Part shown: piece by piece, positions 1 through 8,395 of the stretch
Layout: each line of letters opens with the position of its first letter
Numbering within the stretch: the first letter of the stretch is position 1
Source of the DNA: Acidobacteriota bacterium
GTDB lineage: Bacteria; Acidobacteriota; Thermoanaerobaculia; Thermoanaerobaculales; Thermoanaerobaculaceae
Length of the DNA stretch: 64,000 nt
Assembly: GCA_016213675.1 (NCBI GenBank)
Contig: JACQZW010000057.1
Location: 32,801 to 96,800 of the forward strand
Direction of reading: 5' to 3'
The notes under the pieces: generated by a model
The model's database searches: none
The model's input: the letters and a program-made list of their open reading frames with translations, nothing else
Told to the model about the DNA's origin: nothing
Translations under genes and position numbers: made by a program

Positions 1-604
1 CGACGCGACGCTGGTCGCCGGCCGCCTGGCCGGCCGGGCGGATCCCCGGCGTGAGCAGGATGAACTCGGCGCCGAGCGCGGCGCGCAGCGCGGTGATCTC
101 CTGCGGCGAGCAGACCACGCCGTCGCAGCCGCAGCCGCGCGCCAGGCCCGCCCACGACGCGACCCGCGCCGCGGCGCCGCCCGGGATGCCGAGCTCGTCG
201 AGCGCCCCATCGTCGAGGCTGGTGAGCACGGTGACGGCGAGGACGCGAGGGCGTTCCTGCCCCGGCGGCGTGCCCGCCGCAGCACCGGCTACCGCAGCGC
301 GGAGCATCGCCGCGCCGCCGCCGGCATGGGTCGTGAGCAGCGCGACCCCGAGCCGGGCGCAGTTCCTCGCCGCCTTCTCGACGGTGTTCGGGATGTCGTG
401 CAGCTTGAGGTCGAGGAACACCGGGACGCCGAGGCCGCGCACCTCGCCGACGAGGGAGGGGCCGCAGGCCGCGAACGCCTCGAGCCCGAGCTTGAACATG
501 CCGACCCGGCCGGCGAGCGACCCCGCCAGGGCGAGGATCTCGTCCCGCTCCGAGGTGTCGAGCGCCACGACCAGGCGGGAGACAGCGCCGGCGCGGCTCA
601 GCAC
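1..604 (-). CDS. pyrF: Orotidine 5'-phosphate decarboxylase, 3' end cut by the window edge
   Basis: Decarboxylates OMP to UMP, the last step of de novo pyrimidine synthesis. Reading from a GTG at 604, about 201 codons are visible before the left edge. The class I OMP decarboxylase signature DLKLHDIPNT is at residues 65-74, with the catalytic Asp/Lys/Asp array, preceded by LVVALDTSE and FKLG. The C-terminal phosphate-binding end is only partly present (LTPGIRP is visible). The GTG overlaps the pyrD stop codon (GTGCTGA), so it is the last gene of a pyrK-pyrD-pyrF operon. The start is inferred from that coupling; no closer ATG exists in frame. Confidence 0.93.
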   Translation of the reverse strand, partial: MLSRAGAVSRLVVALDTSERDEILALAGSLAGRVGMFKLGLEAFAACGPSLVGEVRGLGVPVFLDLKLHDIPNTVEKAARNCARLGVALLTTHAGGGAAMLRAAVAGAAAGTPPGQERPRVLAVTVLTSLDDGALDELGIPGGAAARVASWAGLARGCGCDGVVCSPQEITALRAALGAEFILLTPGIRPAGQAAGDQRRV

Positions 605-1515
605 GTCAGGCCCCCGATCAGCTCGGTGACGTCGGCGACGCCGTGGGCGGCGCAGAACGCCTCCAGCTCGCCGGCGATGCGCAGCGCCGCCGTCGGGTCG
701 CGGACGATCGCCGTGCCGACCTGCACGGCGCTCGCCCCGGCGAGGAGGAACTCGGCGACGTCGCGCCCGCTCTCGATCCCGCCGATGCCGACGAGCGGCA
801 CCGCGGGCAACGCCCGGTGGACCTCGTCGACCATGCGCAGGGCGATCGGCTTGATGGCCGGCCCGGACAGCCCGCCGCAGCGGGTCGCCAGCACCGGCCG
901 CCGCGCCACGGCGTCGATGGCCATGGCGCGCAGCGTGTTGATCAGTGAGAGGGCGTCGGCGCCGCCGTCCACCGCGGCGCGCGCCGTGTCAACCAGGTAC
1001 GGCGCGTTGGGCGACAGCTTGACCCATAACCGGCGGGAGGTCGAGGCGCGGCAGCGGGCCACCAGGCTCATGAGGGTGCCGGCGTCGTGGCCGAACTCCA
1101 TCCCGCCAGCGGTGACGTTGGGGCAGGAGACGTTGAGCTCGTAGGCAGCGATCCCCTCGTCCCGCTCGCAGCGGGTGATGACCTCGAGGTAGGCGTCCTG
1201 CGTCTCGCCGAACACGTTGACCACGACGAGCACGTTGCGGCGGCGCAGCTCGGGCAGGGCGTCGCGGCAGAACGCCTCCACGCCGATGTTCTGCAGGCCG
1301 ATCGCGTTGATCATCCCGGCCGCGGTCTCGACGATGCGCGGGGTCGGGTTGCCCCGGCGTGGCTTCGGCGACAGTCCCTTGGTGACGACCCCGCCGAGGC
1401 GTTCGGGCGGGCAGAACTCGACGAGGTCGAGGCCGTAGCCGAAGGTGCCCGAGGCCGCCATCACCGGGTTCTGCAGGGCGAGGTCGCCCACGTGGGTCCG
1501 CAGGCTGACGTTCAC
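598..1515 (-). CDS. pyrD: Dihydroorotate dehydrogenase, catalytic subunit (class 1B)
   Basis: Oxidises dihydroorotate to orotate with FMN. About 305 aa from a GTG at 1515 that overlaps the pyrK stop (GTGA). N-terminal NPVMAASGTFGYG and VVTKGLSP are typical, and NVSCPN near residues 128-133 carries the Cys used as catalytic base in class 1 enzymes. GGADALSLINT and GIGGIESG are the FMN-phosphate loops. The open frame continues upstream to 1722, but that part reads through pyrK in another frame and does not look like protein. The adjacent pyrK makes it the class 1B, NAD-linked heterotetramer type, acting in the cytoplasm. Confidence 0.95.
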   Translation of the reverse strand: MNVSLRTHVGDLALQNPVMAASGTFGYGLDLVEFCPPERLGGVVTKGLSPKPRRGNPTPRIVETAAGMINAIGLQNIGVEAFCRDALPELRRRNVLVVVNVFGETQDAYLEVITRCERDEGIAAYELNVSCPNVTAGGMEFGHDAGTLMSLVARCRASTSRRLWVKLSPNAPYLVDTARAAVDGGADALSLINTLRAMAIDAVARRPVLATRCGGLSGPAIKPIALRMVDEVHRALPAVPLVGIGGIESGRDVAEFLLAGASAVQVGTAIVRDPTAALRIAGELEAFCAAHGVADVTELIGGLTC

Positions 1516-2327
1516 GCCCGCCACCGCGCGGCCAGGCGCGAGGCCGCGAAAACCGGCCCCTCCTTGCAGGTGGGCACGAAGCGCCCGTCCTCGAGCTCGA
1601 CCACGCAGCCCAGGCAGACGCCGACGCCGCACGCCATCGGTTCCTCGAGCGACAGCTCGACCTCGAGCCCGCGCGTCGCGCCGAGGCGGGCGAGCGCTGC
1701 CAGCATCGGCGTCGGCCCGCACGCCAGCGCGCGCAGGTAGCGCCGGCCCGCGGCCAGGCGGCGCTCGACGGCGGCGGTGACGAACCCCGCCTCGCCGCGG
1801 CTGCCGTCGTCGGTGGCGAGGACCAGCTCGCCGCCGACGACCTCGACGGCCGAGCGGCAGCGCCCCACCTCGAGCAGCTCGGCCGACGAGGCGGCACCCA
1901 GGTAGAGGTCGAACGCCACGTTGCGGGCGGCGAGCTGCTCCGCGGCGAACAGCACCGGCGGCAGGCCGATCCCGCCCGCCACCAGCGCCAGGCGGTCGCC
2001 GGAGCCGTCGGCGAGGGTGAAGCCGTTGCCGAGCGGCGCCAGCAGTCGCAACGCCGCCCCGAGCGGAAGGTGGTGCAGGAGCCCGGTGCCGCGGCCGACC
2101 TCCTTGATCAGCATCTCGACGATGGCGCCGTTCTCGTGCGGCCGCACCCCGGCCAGCGAGAAGGCCCGGCGGAGCAGCGGGTCGAGGCCGTCACCGCAGG
2201 TAAGCATCCCGAACTGGCCGGGCGCCGCGGAGACCGGCTCGCCGGTGACCAGCTCGAGGCGAAAGCAGGTGGGGGAGAGCTCGGACCGCGCGATGACCCG
2301 CACGGGAAGGTCGTGGCGCGCTATCAT
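1512..2327 (-). CDS. pyrK: Dihydroorotate dehydrogenase electron transfer subunit PyrK
   Basis: A 271-aa ferredoxin-reductase-like subunit that passes electrons from PyrD to NAD+ through FAD and a [2Fe-2S] cluster. The FAD-binding RRAFSLAG is near residues 53-60, the NAD-domain GGIGLPPVL near 118-126 and ACGPTPML near 202-209. The C-terminal cluster cysteines are C233, C238, C241 and C254. First gene of the pyrK-pyrD-pyrF operon. Its ATG lies only 11 bp from the ATG of the divergent gene at 2339, leaving no room for a normal 5' UTR; see the regulatory entry there. Confidence 0.95.
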   Translation of the reverse strand: MIARHDLPVRVIARSELSPTCFRLELVTGEPVSAAPGQFGMLTCGDGLDPLLRRAFSLAGVRPHENGAIVEMLIKEVGRGTGLLHHLPLGAALRLLAPLGNGFTLADGSGDRLALVAGGIGLPPVLFAAEQLAARNVAFDLYLGAASSAELLEVGRCRSAVEVVGGELVLATDDGSRGEAGFVTAAVERRLAAGRRYLRALACGPTPMLAALARLGATRGLEVELSLEEPMACGVGVCLGCVVELEDGRFVPTCKEGPVFAASRLAARWRA

Positions 2328-2341
2328 GCGCCGGCATTATG
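2322..2341. promoter_or_regulatory. Overlapping divergent -10 elements between pyrK and the gene at 2339
   Basis: The two divergent start codons are 11 bp apart. Rightward, TATCAT (2322-2327) lies 11 nt before the ATG at 2339; it also contains the pyrK start codon. Leftward, CATAAT (complement of 2336-2341) lies 8 nt before the pyrK ATG and contains the other gene's start codon. Neither start has a Shine-Dalgarno, so leaderless or near-leaderless transcripts in both directions are inferred. Not tested; a start further inside either gene would change the picture. Confidence 0.45.
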
Positions 2342-3979
2342 CGACACCTGAGGCGGCTTGGCCACTGCCTGGCCGCCGGCGCCCTCGCCGGCGCGGCCCT
2401 GCTTCCGCTGCAGCTCGTGCTCTGGCCCTCGGCCCGGCTGGACGCCGGCCAGCTCGGGCTGGCCGTGCTGGCGTGGACGAGCTGGGCCGTGGTGTGGCTG
2501 GGCGGGACGGCGTTCCTCCTCGTCGAGGCCTCCTCGCTTCCCCTCCCGGACATCGCGATCCGCCGCGGGCTCGATCCGCTCCTCTGGCGCTGGCTCGTCA
2601 CCTCGACCGGCGTGCTGGTCGCCGGCATCACCTGGTGGAATCACTCCCGGCTCCACGACTTCCTCACCCCGGGCCAGCGCGACGCCCTGGCCGCCGCCGG
2701 CATCGGCGCCGGCCTCGTCGTCATCGTCCAGTTCGCCGTCCTTTTGGCGCGCGGCAGCGCCGTGACCCGGCTGCCGTGGCCGCTGCTCTTCCCGGCCCTG
2801 CTCCTGAGCGCCGCGTGGGGCTCGTTCCTCGCCGCGCCGCCGTCGCCGCTTCCCGGTCCGGCCCCGGTCGCGCCCCGGTTCCAGGCCGGTCAGCGCGTCC
2901 TCTTGGTGTCGTGGGAGGGGGCCGACCTGCCGTGGCTGCTCCCCGCCATCGAGCGGGGCGACATGCCGTTCCTGCGGGAGCGCCGCGACGCCGGGGCCTG
3001 GGGTCAGCTCCGCTCGCTGCGTCCCTACTCTCGCGCCGCCAGCCTCGCCACCCTCGCCACCGGGTGCTCGCCCGCCACCCACGGCGTCGTCGCCCGCCGC
3101 GGTTACCGCCTGCCCTTCCTCGGCGACACCGAGGTCGCACTGCTCCTGCGCGGTCCGTGGTCGAGCCCGCACCAGCTCCCGTGGCGCGCCTGGGAGCGGA
3201 TCCCGGCGCCACCCAGCCAGCGGGCTCCGCTGTGGGAGATCCTGAGCGACTCGGGGCGCCAGGTCGGCGTCGTCGGGTGGCCGGGCCGGGCCCGCGCCGC
3301 ATGGCAGATCGCCGCCCCGCTGGCGGCCGAGACGATGCCCTACGAGACCCTCGACGGCGAGCTCCGCGCGGCCCTGGACCCGGCAATCACCCGCAACCCG
3401 GGCCTGGCCGATCCGACCCGCTTCGCCTTCGCGATCGCCGCCGAGATCGGGGCCGGCGCCGCGCTCTCGCACGCTCGGCACCCGGTCGACGCGCTGGTGA
3501 TCGCGACCGACCTGCCGGCACGGTTGCGGCCGTTGTGGACCGGCGACGAGCCGACGGCGAGCCAGGCCGAGGTGCTCCGCCAGGTCGTCCGCCTGCTCGA
3601 CGACCAGCTCCAGGCGCTGTGGGCGCTGATGGGCGGCGAGGACACGATGCTCGTCGTGGTGTCGCCGTTCGGCATGGCGCCACCGAGCTCGTGGCGCCGC
3701 CTGCAGGGGGTGTTCGGGGCACGGTCGCGCTGGCGGGTCTCTCCCGAGGACTCGCCGAACGGCTTCGTGCTGTTCTCCGGGCCCGGGGTGCGACCCGGGA
3801 CGCGCCTGCGCGGGGCGCGCCTGGCCGACGTCACCCCCACCGTCCTCTACCTCGCCAACCTGCCGGTCGCCCGCGACATGTCCGGCCGCGTGCTGCTCGA
3901 CGCCGTGACCGAGGAGCGGGCCGCGGTCACGCCGTTGCGGCTCGTTCCCAGCTACCCGGCCGGCGAGCCGCGGCGCTGA
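2339..3979 (+). CDS. Membrane-anchored alkaline-phosphatase-superfamily protein
   Basis: 546 aa. Four to five hydrophobic segments lie in residues 10-165, followed by a periplasmic-type domain from about 185. That domain resembles type I phosphodiesterase / nucleotide pyrophosphatase: VLLVSWEGADLPWLLP (188-203), SLATLATGCSPATHGVV around the nucleophile position (235-251), then LWEILSDSGRQVGVVGWPG. The usual metal motif SDHG is replaced by SPFG near residue 440, and WEG stands where DG is typical. It may therefore have lost or changed catalysis. Known relatives cleave phospho- or sulfo-esters; the substrate cannot be inferred. Divergent from the pyr operon. Confidence 0.6.
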   Translation: MRHLRRLGHCLAAGALAGAALLPLQLVLWPSARLDAGQLGLAVLAWTSWAVVWLGGTAFLLVEASSLPLPDIAIRRGLDPLLWRWLVTSTGVLVAGITWWNHSRLHDFLTPGQRDALAAAGIGAGLVVIVQFAVLLARGSAVTRLPWPLLFPALLLSAAWGSFLAAPPSPLPGPAPVAPRFQAGQRVLLVSWEGADLPWLLPAIERGDMPFLRERRDAGAWGQLRSLRPYSRAASLATLATGCSPATHGVVARRGYRLPFLGDTEVALLLRGPWSSPHQLPWRAWERIPAPPSQRAPLWEILSDSGRQVGVVGWPGRARAAWQIAAPLAAETMPYETLDGELRAALDPAITRNPGLADPTRFAFAIAAEIGAGAALSHARHPVDALVIATDLPARLRPLWTGDEPTASQAEVLRQVVRLLDDQLQALWALMGGEDTMLVVVSPFGMAPPSSWRRLQGVFGARSRWRVSPEDSPNGFVLFSGPGVRPGTRLRGARLADVTPTVLYLANLPVARDMSGRVLLDAVTEERAAVTPLRLVPSYPAGEPRR

Positions 3980-4205
3980 CCGCCGCCGTGGTCACGTGCG
4001 CTACCATGTGAGGCTTATGTGGAACCGCATCGCGGCGATCGCACGCCGCAACCAGCCGGCGGTCGGCTGCGTACTCGAAACGTGCACAGCGCGACGGTTC
4101 GCCCGGGCGACCCGCAGGGGTCGGTCCGTGCTCCGTCCTTGATCCGGCCTGGCGGGCCGGCGCCGATGCCGCGGCCCGCGTGAACCTCACCACGGGAGGT
4201 GTTGC

Positions 4206-5732
4206 ATGACGTTGCAGTGGAAGATTCTCACGGTCCTCGCAGTCACCGTCGCGACGCTGATCGCGGGCGGCGTCGCCTGGGCCCAGGGCTTCGCCGACCT
4301 CGAGAAGAAGGTCGTCGAGAAGACGTTGTCGAACGGGCTGAAGGTGATCGTCCTGCCCCACGGCTCGGCGCCGGTGGTGTCGATGGTGACCTATGCGGAC
4401 GTCGGCGGGGTCGACGAGAACCAGAACGCCACCGGGCTCGCCCACATCTTCGAGCACATGGCGTTCAAGGGCACCACGACGATCGGGACCAGGGACTACG
4501 CGAAGGAAGCGGCCGCCCTCAAGAAGGAGGACGAGGCGTTCCTGGCCCTGCGCGCCGAGCGGCTGCGGCGGCCCACGCCCGACCCGGCCCGGCTCGCGCA
4601 GCTCGAGGAAGCGCTCAAGAAGGCCCAAGACGAGGCCCGGAAATACGTGGTCCCCAACGAGATCGGCGACATCGTCGAGCGGGCCGGCGGCCAGGGGCTC
4701 AACGCCGGGACGTCGTTCGACCAGACCGTCTACATGTACTCGCTGCCGTCGAACAAGCTCGAGCTGTGGGCCACCCTCGAGGCCGACCGCTTCACCAACC
4801 CGGTCCTCCGCGAGTTCTACAAGGAGAAGGACGTGATCATGGAGGAGAAGCGGATGGGCGAGAGTCAGCCCACCGGCCGCCTGATCAACGACTTCATGCC
4901 GGTCGCCTTCCAGGCCCACATGTACCGTTCGTTCATCATCGGGCACATGAGCGACCTCCAGGGGATCACCAAGGCCCAGGCCGAGGCGTGGTTCGCCAAG
5001 TACTACGGCGCCAGGAACCTTACCGCCGTGGTCGTGGGCGACGTCGACCCGGCCCAGGTGGTCCCGATGCTCGAGCGCACCCTCGGCACCATCCCGGCGG
5101 GCGAGAAGCCCGGCCCGGTGGTCACCGTCGAGCCGCCGCAGCGCGCCGAGAAGCGCATCGTGATGGAAGACCCCTCGCAGCCGATCCTGCTGATCGGTTA
5201 CCACAAGGGCGACATCAACGACCCGGACAACGCGGTCCACGAGGCGATCTCCGACATCCTCGGCGGCGGCCGCTCGTCGCGGCTCTACACGGCGCTGGTC
5301 AAGGAGAAGAAGCTCGCCCTCGCGGTCGGCGCGATCACCGAGCTCGGCCAGAAGTACCCGGGCCTGTTCCTCTTCTACGCCGTGCCCAACAAGGGCAAGA
5401 CCAACGCCGAGTGCGAGGCGGCGATCTACGAGGAGCTCGAGCGGCTGAAGAAGGAGCCGGTCACCCCGGTCGAGCTCGAGGGCGTCAAGGCCCGCGCCAA
5501 GGCCTCCTTCCTCGACCAGATCGACTCCAACATGGGCCTCGCGATGGCGCTGGCCCAGTCCGAGAACCTCGAGGGGTCGTGGCGCGGACTGTTCGGCTCG
5601 CTGGCCAAGATCGACAAGGTCACCGCGGCCGACGTCCAACGGGTCGCGACCACGACGTTCGTCAGGTCGAACCGGACCGTCGGCATGATCGAGACGGTCG
5701 CCGAGGCGCCGGCCCCGCCGGCGGCGAAGTGA
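4206..5732 (+). CDS. M16 family zinc metallopeptidase (active-type)
   Basis: 508 aa with an N-terminal signal segment (residues 5-27, ending AWAQ). The inverted zinc motif HIFEH is at 80-84 and a downstream glutamate at E192 (LWATLEADRF), as in the pitrilysin/processing-peptidase family. A charged, helix-prone insert of about 50 residues (100-150) separates them. The C-terminal half (from about 250) is the second M16 fold, with ILGGGRSSRLY. GGGAGG-type ribosome site just upstream. It is 13 bp before a second M16 gene that lacks the zinc motif, so the two probably form a periplasmic heterodimer in which this subunit is catalytic. Confidence 0.88.
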   Translation: MTLQWKILTVLAVTVATLIAGGVAWAQGFADLEKKVVEKTLSNGLKVIVLPHGSAPVVSMVTYADVGGVDENQNATGLAHIFEHMAFKGTTTIGTRDYAKEAAALKKEDEAFLALRAERLRRPTPDPARLAQLEEALKKAQDEARKYVVPNEIGDIVERAGGQGLNAGTSFDQTVYMYSLPSNKLELWATLEADRFTNPVLREFYKEKDVIMEEKRMGESQPTGRLINDFMPVAFQAHMYRSFIIGHMSDLQGITKAQAEAWFAKYYGARNLTAVVVGDVDPAQVVPMLERTLGTIPAGEKPGPVVTVEPPQRAEKRIVMEDPSQPILLIGYHKGDINDPDNAVHEAISDILGGGRSSRLYTALVKEKKLALAVGAITELGQKYPGLFLFYAVPNKGKTNAECEAAIYEELERLKKEPVTPVELEGVKARAKASFLDQIDSNMGLAMALAQSENLEGSWRGLFGSLAKIDKVTAADVQRVATTTFVRSNRTVGMIETVAEAPAPPAAK

Positions 5733-5745
5733 GCGGGAGGTTGCC

Positions 5746-7920
5746 ATGAAGACATCGAGATTCGCGCTGCCGGCGGCGGCCGCCCTGGCCCTCGCCCTGT
5801 TGGCCCCCGCCGCCCACGCCCAGGCGCCCGCCGCGGCTGACGCGACGCGTCCGCCGCGGCCGGTCGACGCCCTGAAGTTCCCGAAGCTCCGCGACGTCAA
5901 GGCGCCGCAGGTGGTCCGCGAGCGCCTGGCCAACGGGATGAAGCTCCTCCTCGTCGAGGACCACGACCTGCCCCGCGTGTCGTTCCGGGCCGTGGTCCGC
6001 GGCGGCACGATCGCCGAGCCGGCCGGCAAGGCCGGACTCGCCGAGCTATTCGGCGAGGTGCACCGGACCGGCGGCGCCGGCGCCATGACCGGCGACCAGA
6101 TGGACGAGTTCCTCGAGCGCCTCGGGGGCTCGGTCGAGACCGGTGTCGGTGACGCCTACGGCGTCGTCTCCGGCTCGACGCTGGTCGAGCACCTCGACAA
6201 GGTCCTGCCGGTGTTCGCCGACGTCGTGATGAAGCCGACGTTCGCCGAGGACAAGGTCGACCTGGGCAAGACCCACCTGCGCGGCGCCATCGCCCGCCGC
6301 AACGACGAGGTCATGGGGATCGCGCAGCGCGAGCTGCTGAAGCTGGTCTACGGCGCCGACTCGCCGTACGCCCGCCAGTTCGAGTACGCGGACCTCGACC
6401 GCCTCAGCCGCGAGGACCTCGTCGGCTTCCACAAGGCGCACTACCGCCCCGACACCTCGATCCTCGCGGTGTGGGGCGACTTCAAGGTCGCCGACATGAA
6501 GGCCAGGCTCGAGAAGGCGTTCGGCGGCTGGACGGCCACCGGCATGGCGCCGGCCATCGCCCGGCCGAAGGTGACGGCTCCCCCGCCGTCGGTCAACTAC
6601 ATCGAGAAGAAGGACGTCGAGCAGACATTCATCATGGCCGGCCAGCTCGGCATGCGACTCGACGACCCCGACTACCCGGCCGTCAACCTGATGTCCGACA
6701 TCCTCGGCGGCGGCTTCGCCTCGCGGATCTTCGTCAAGGTGCGCACCGAGAAGGGGCTCGCCTACACCGCGGGCGGCTGGGCGGTCCCCGCCTACGACCA
6801 TCCCGGTGCGTTCTTCTTCTTCACCTCGACCAAGCCCGCCTCGACCGTCGAGGCGCTCACCACCGTCCTCGACGAGATCGCGAAGATCCGCGCGGCCGAG
6901 GTGACCGACGACGAGCTCTCGCGGGTCAAGGACGCCTACCTCAACTCCTACGCGTTCGAGTTCGACTCCACCGCCAAGGTGGTCAACCGCCTGCAACTCT
7001 ATGAGTTCTACGGTTACCCGGCCGACTTCAACCTGAAGCTGCGGGCGGCGATCGAGAAGGTCACCAAGGCGGACGTCCTGCGCGTCGCCCAGACCCATCT
7101 CGACCCGGCCAAGCTCACCATTCTCGCCGTCGGCCGCCAGGACCAGTTCGACAAGCCGCTCGACACCGTCGGCAAGGTCCACGTCATCGACATCACCATC
7201 CCCGAGCCTGTCGCCGCGGAGAAGTTGGCCGACGTCACGCCCGAGGCGGTGACGAAGGGCAAGGCGCTGCTCCTGAAGGCCGCCCAGACGATGGGCGAGC
7301 CGGCGCTCAAGGGCCTCGTGGACGTCACCTCCGAAGGCACCTCGGCGATCGAGTCGCCGATGGGACCGATGGACCTCAAGGTGAAGACCACGTTCGTCCT
7401 CCCCGACCGCATGGTCAACGAGATCTCGACGCCGATGGGGGCGATGGTGCAGGTCCTCGACGGCGACGCCGGGTGGATCAAGATGGGGCCGCAGAGCCAG
7501 GCGCTGCCCGACTCGGCGCTCGGCGAGATGAAGCGCGGCCTGTACACCGAGCTCGGTTGCGCCCGCCTGCTCAAGGAGGCGCTCGCCGGCACGCTGCACG
7601 CCTTCCTGCTCGGCTCCGCCGATCTCGACGGCACCAAGGTCGACGACGTCGTCGTCGCCCTCGGCGACTCCTCGGTGCACCTCTACTTCGCGCCGGCGAG
7701 CGGCGAGCTGCTCGGCGTCAAGCGGACCACCCAGACAGAGCAGGGGCCGGCCGACGCGGTCGAGACGTTCGCCGCCTGGCAGACGGTGTCCGGCCTGCGC
7801 GTGCCCTTCGAGAGCGTCCAGAAGGTCGGCGGCGAGGTCAAGGCGTCCTCGAAGCTGACCTCCGTCAAGGTCAACGCCGGTTTCGCCGAGGAGCTGTTCA
7901 AGAAGCCGGAGCCGAAGTAA
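5746..7920 (+). CDS. M16 family peptidase-like partner lacking the zinc motif
   Basis: 724 aa with a signal peptide (1-25, AHAQ). Residues about 55-480 form a two-lobed M16 fold (ERLANGMKLLLVEDHDLPRV; DILGGGFASRIF). The zinc motif position reads ELFGE instead of HxxEH, so all three key residues are gone. Such pseudo-subunits pair with an active M16 protein, here the gene just upstream. Residues 490-724 form an extra domain resembling periplasmic lipoprotein-like modules (TSEGTSAIESPMGPMDLKVK, strand-rich) whose role I do not know. Terminator follows. Confidence 0.85.
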   Translation: MKTSRFALPAAAALALALLAPAAHAQAPAAADATRPPRPVDALKFPKLRDVKAPQVVRERLANGMKLLLVEDHDLPRVSFRAVVRGGTIAEPAGKAGLAELFGEVHRTGGAGAMTGDQMDEFLERLGGSVETGVGDAYGVVSGSTLVEHLDKVLPVFADVVMKPTFAEDKVDLGKTHLRGAIARRNDEVMGIAQRELLKLVYGADSPYARQFEYADLDRLSREDLVGFHKAHYRPDTSILAVWGDFKVADMKARLEKAFGGWTATGMAPAIARPKVTAPPPSVNYIEKKDVEQTFIMAGQLGMRLDDPDYPAVNLMSDILGGGFASRIFVKVRTEKGLAYTAGGWAVPAYDHPGAFFFFTSTKPASTVEALTTVLDEIAKIRAAEVTDDELSRVKDAYLNSYAFEFDSTAKVVNRLQLYEFYGYPADFNLKLRAAIEKVTKADVLRVAQTHLDPAKLTILAVGRQDQFDKPLDTVGKVHVIDITIPEPVAAEKLADVTPEAVTKGKALLLKAAQTMGEPALKGLVDVTSEGTSAIESPMGPMDLKVKTTFVLPDRMVNEISTPMGAMVQVLDGDAGWIKMGPQSQALPDSALGEMKRGLYTELGCARLLKEALAGTLHAFLLGSADLDGTKVDDVVVALGDSSVHLYFAPASGELLGVKRTTQTEQGPADAVETFAAWQTVSGLRVPFESVQKVGGEVKASSKLTSVKVNAGFAEELFKKPEPK

Positions 7921-7960
7921 CCCACCGCAGCGCAACCCGGGGCCTCGTCGGTCCCGGTCG

Positions 7961-7996
7961 GAGGGGAGCCGCACCTCGGCTCCCCTCTCGTTTTCC
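7961..7996 (+). terminator. Rho-independent terminator of the M16 pair
   Basis: A perfect 10-bp GC-rich stem, GAGGGGAGCC / GGCTCCCCTC with a 7-nt loop, is followed by TCGTTTTCC. It begins 40 bp after the second M16 stop codon. Confidence 0.85.
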
Positions 7997-8089
7997 GCCG
8001 TGCCGGAGTTACCACCGTCGCAGTTTGCCGGCGGCACCGGCCAGCGTAGGATGCGCGGAGTCGTCCGTCCGCCGTCCCGGAGGTGCCCG

Positions 8090-8389
8090 ATGGGCCGTCG
8101 CCACGCCGCCGTCCTCACGTCCACCGTGCTCGCCGTCGCCATCCTCGCCTGCGGAGGTGCCGCGAAGGCGCCCGCGCCCCGGCCCGCGCCGGCGCCGGCG
8201 GCTCCGGCCGCTCCAGCCGCGCCGAAAACGTCGAAGCCTCCGGCGGACCACGTGAAGGACCGCAAGGGAGCGATGCACAAGAAGGGCTCGAGCAAGGCCG
8301 TCGCCAACTGCGGCGAGTGCCACGGCGCCGACCTGCGCGGCGCCAAGGCGCCGTCGTGCTATGCCTGCCACGACAAGGAGTGGGACTAG
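8090..8389 (+). CDS. Small diheme cytochrome c lipoprotein
   Basis: 99 aa. A lipobox ends AILAC with the lipidated Cys at 21, then a Pro/Ala-rich spacer (25-47), then two CXXCH heme sites, CGECH at 74-78 and CYACH at 90-94, only 11 residues apart. The ATG at 8090 follows GGAGGT at good spacing, so it is preferred over the upstream in-frame ATG at 8000. It resembles the short C-terminal fragment of multiheme cytochromes (GADLRGAKAPSCYACH). Probably a membrane-tethered periplasmic electron carrier; partner unknown. No cytochrome maturation genes are nearby. Confidence 0.8.
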   Translation: MGRRHAAVLTSTVLAVAILACGGAAKAPAPRPAPAPAAPAAPAAPKTSKPPADHVKDRKGAMHKKGSSKAVANCGECHGADLRGAKAPSCYACHDKEWD

Positions 8390-8395
8390 CCCGGA

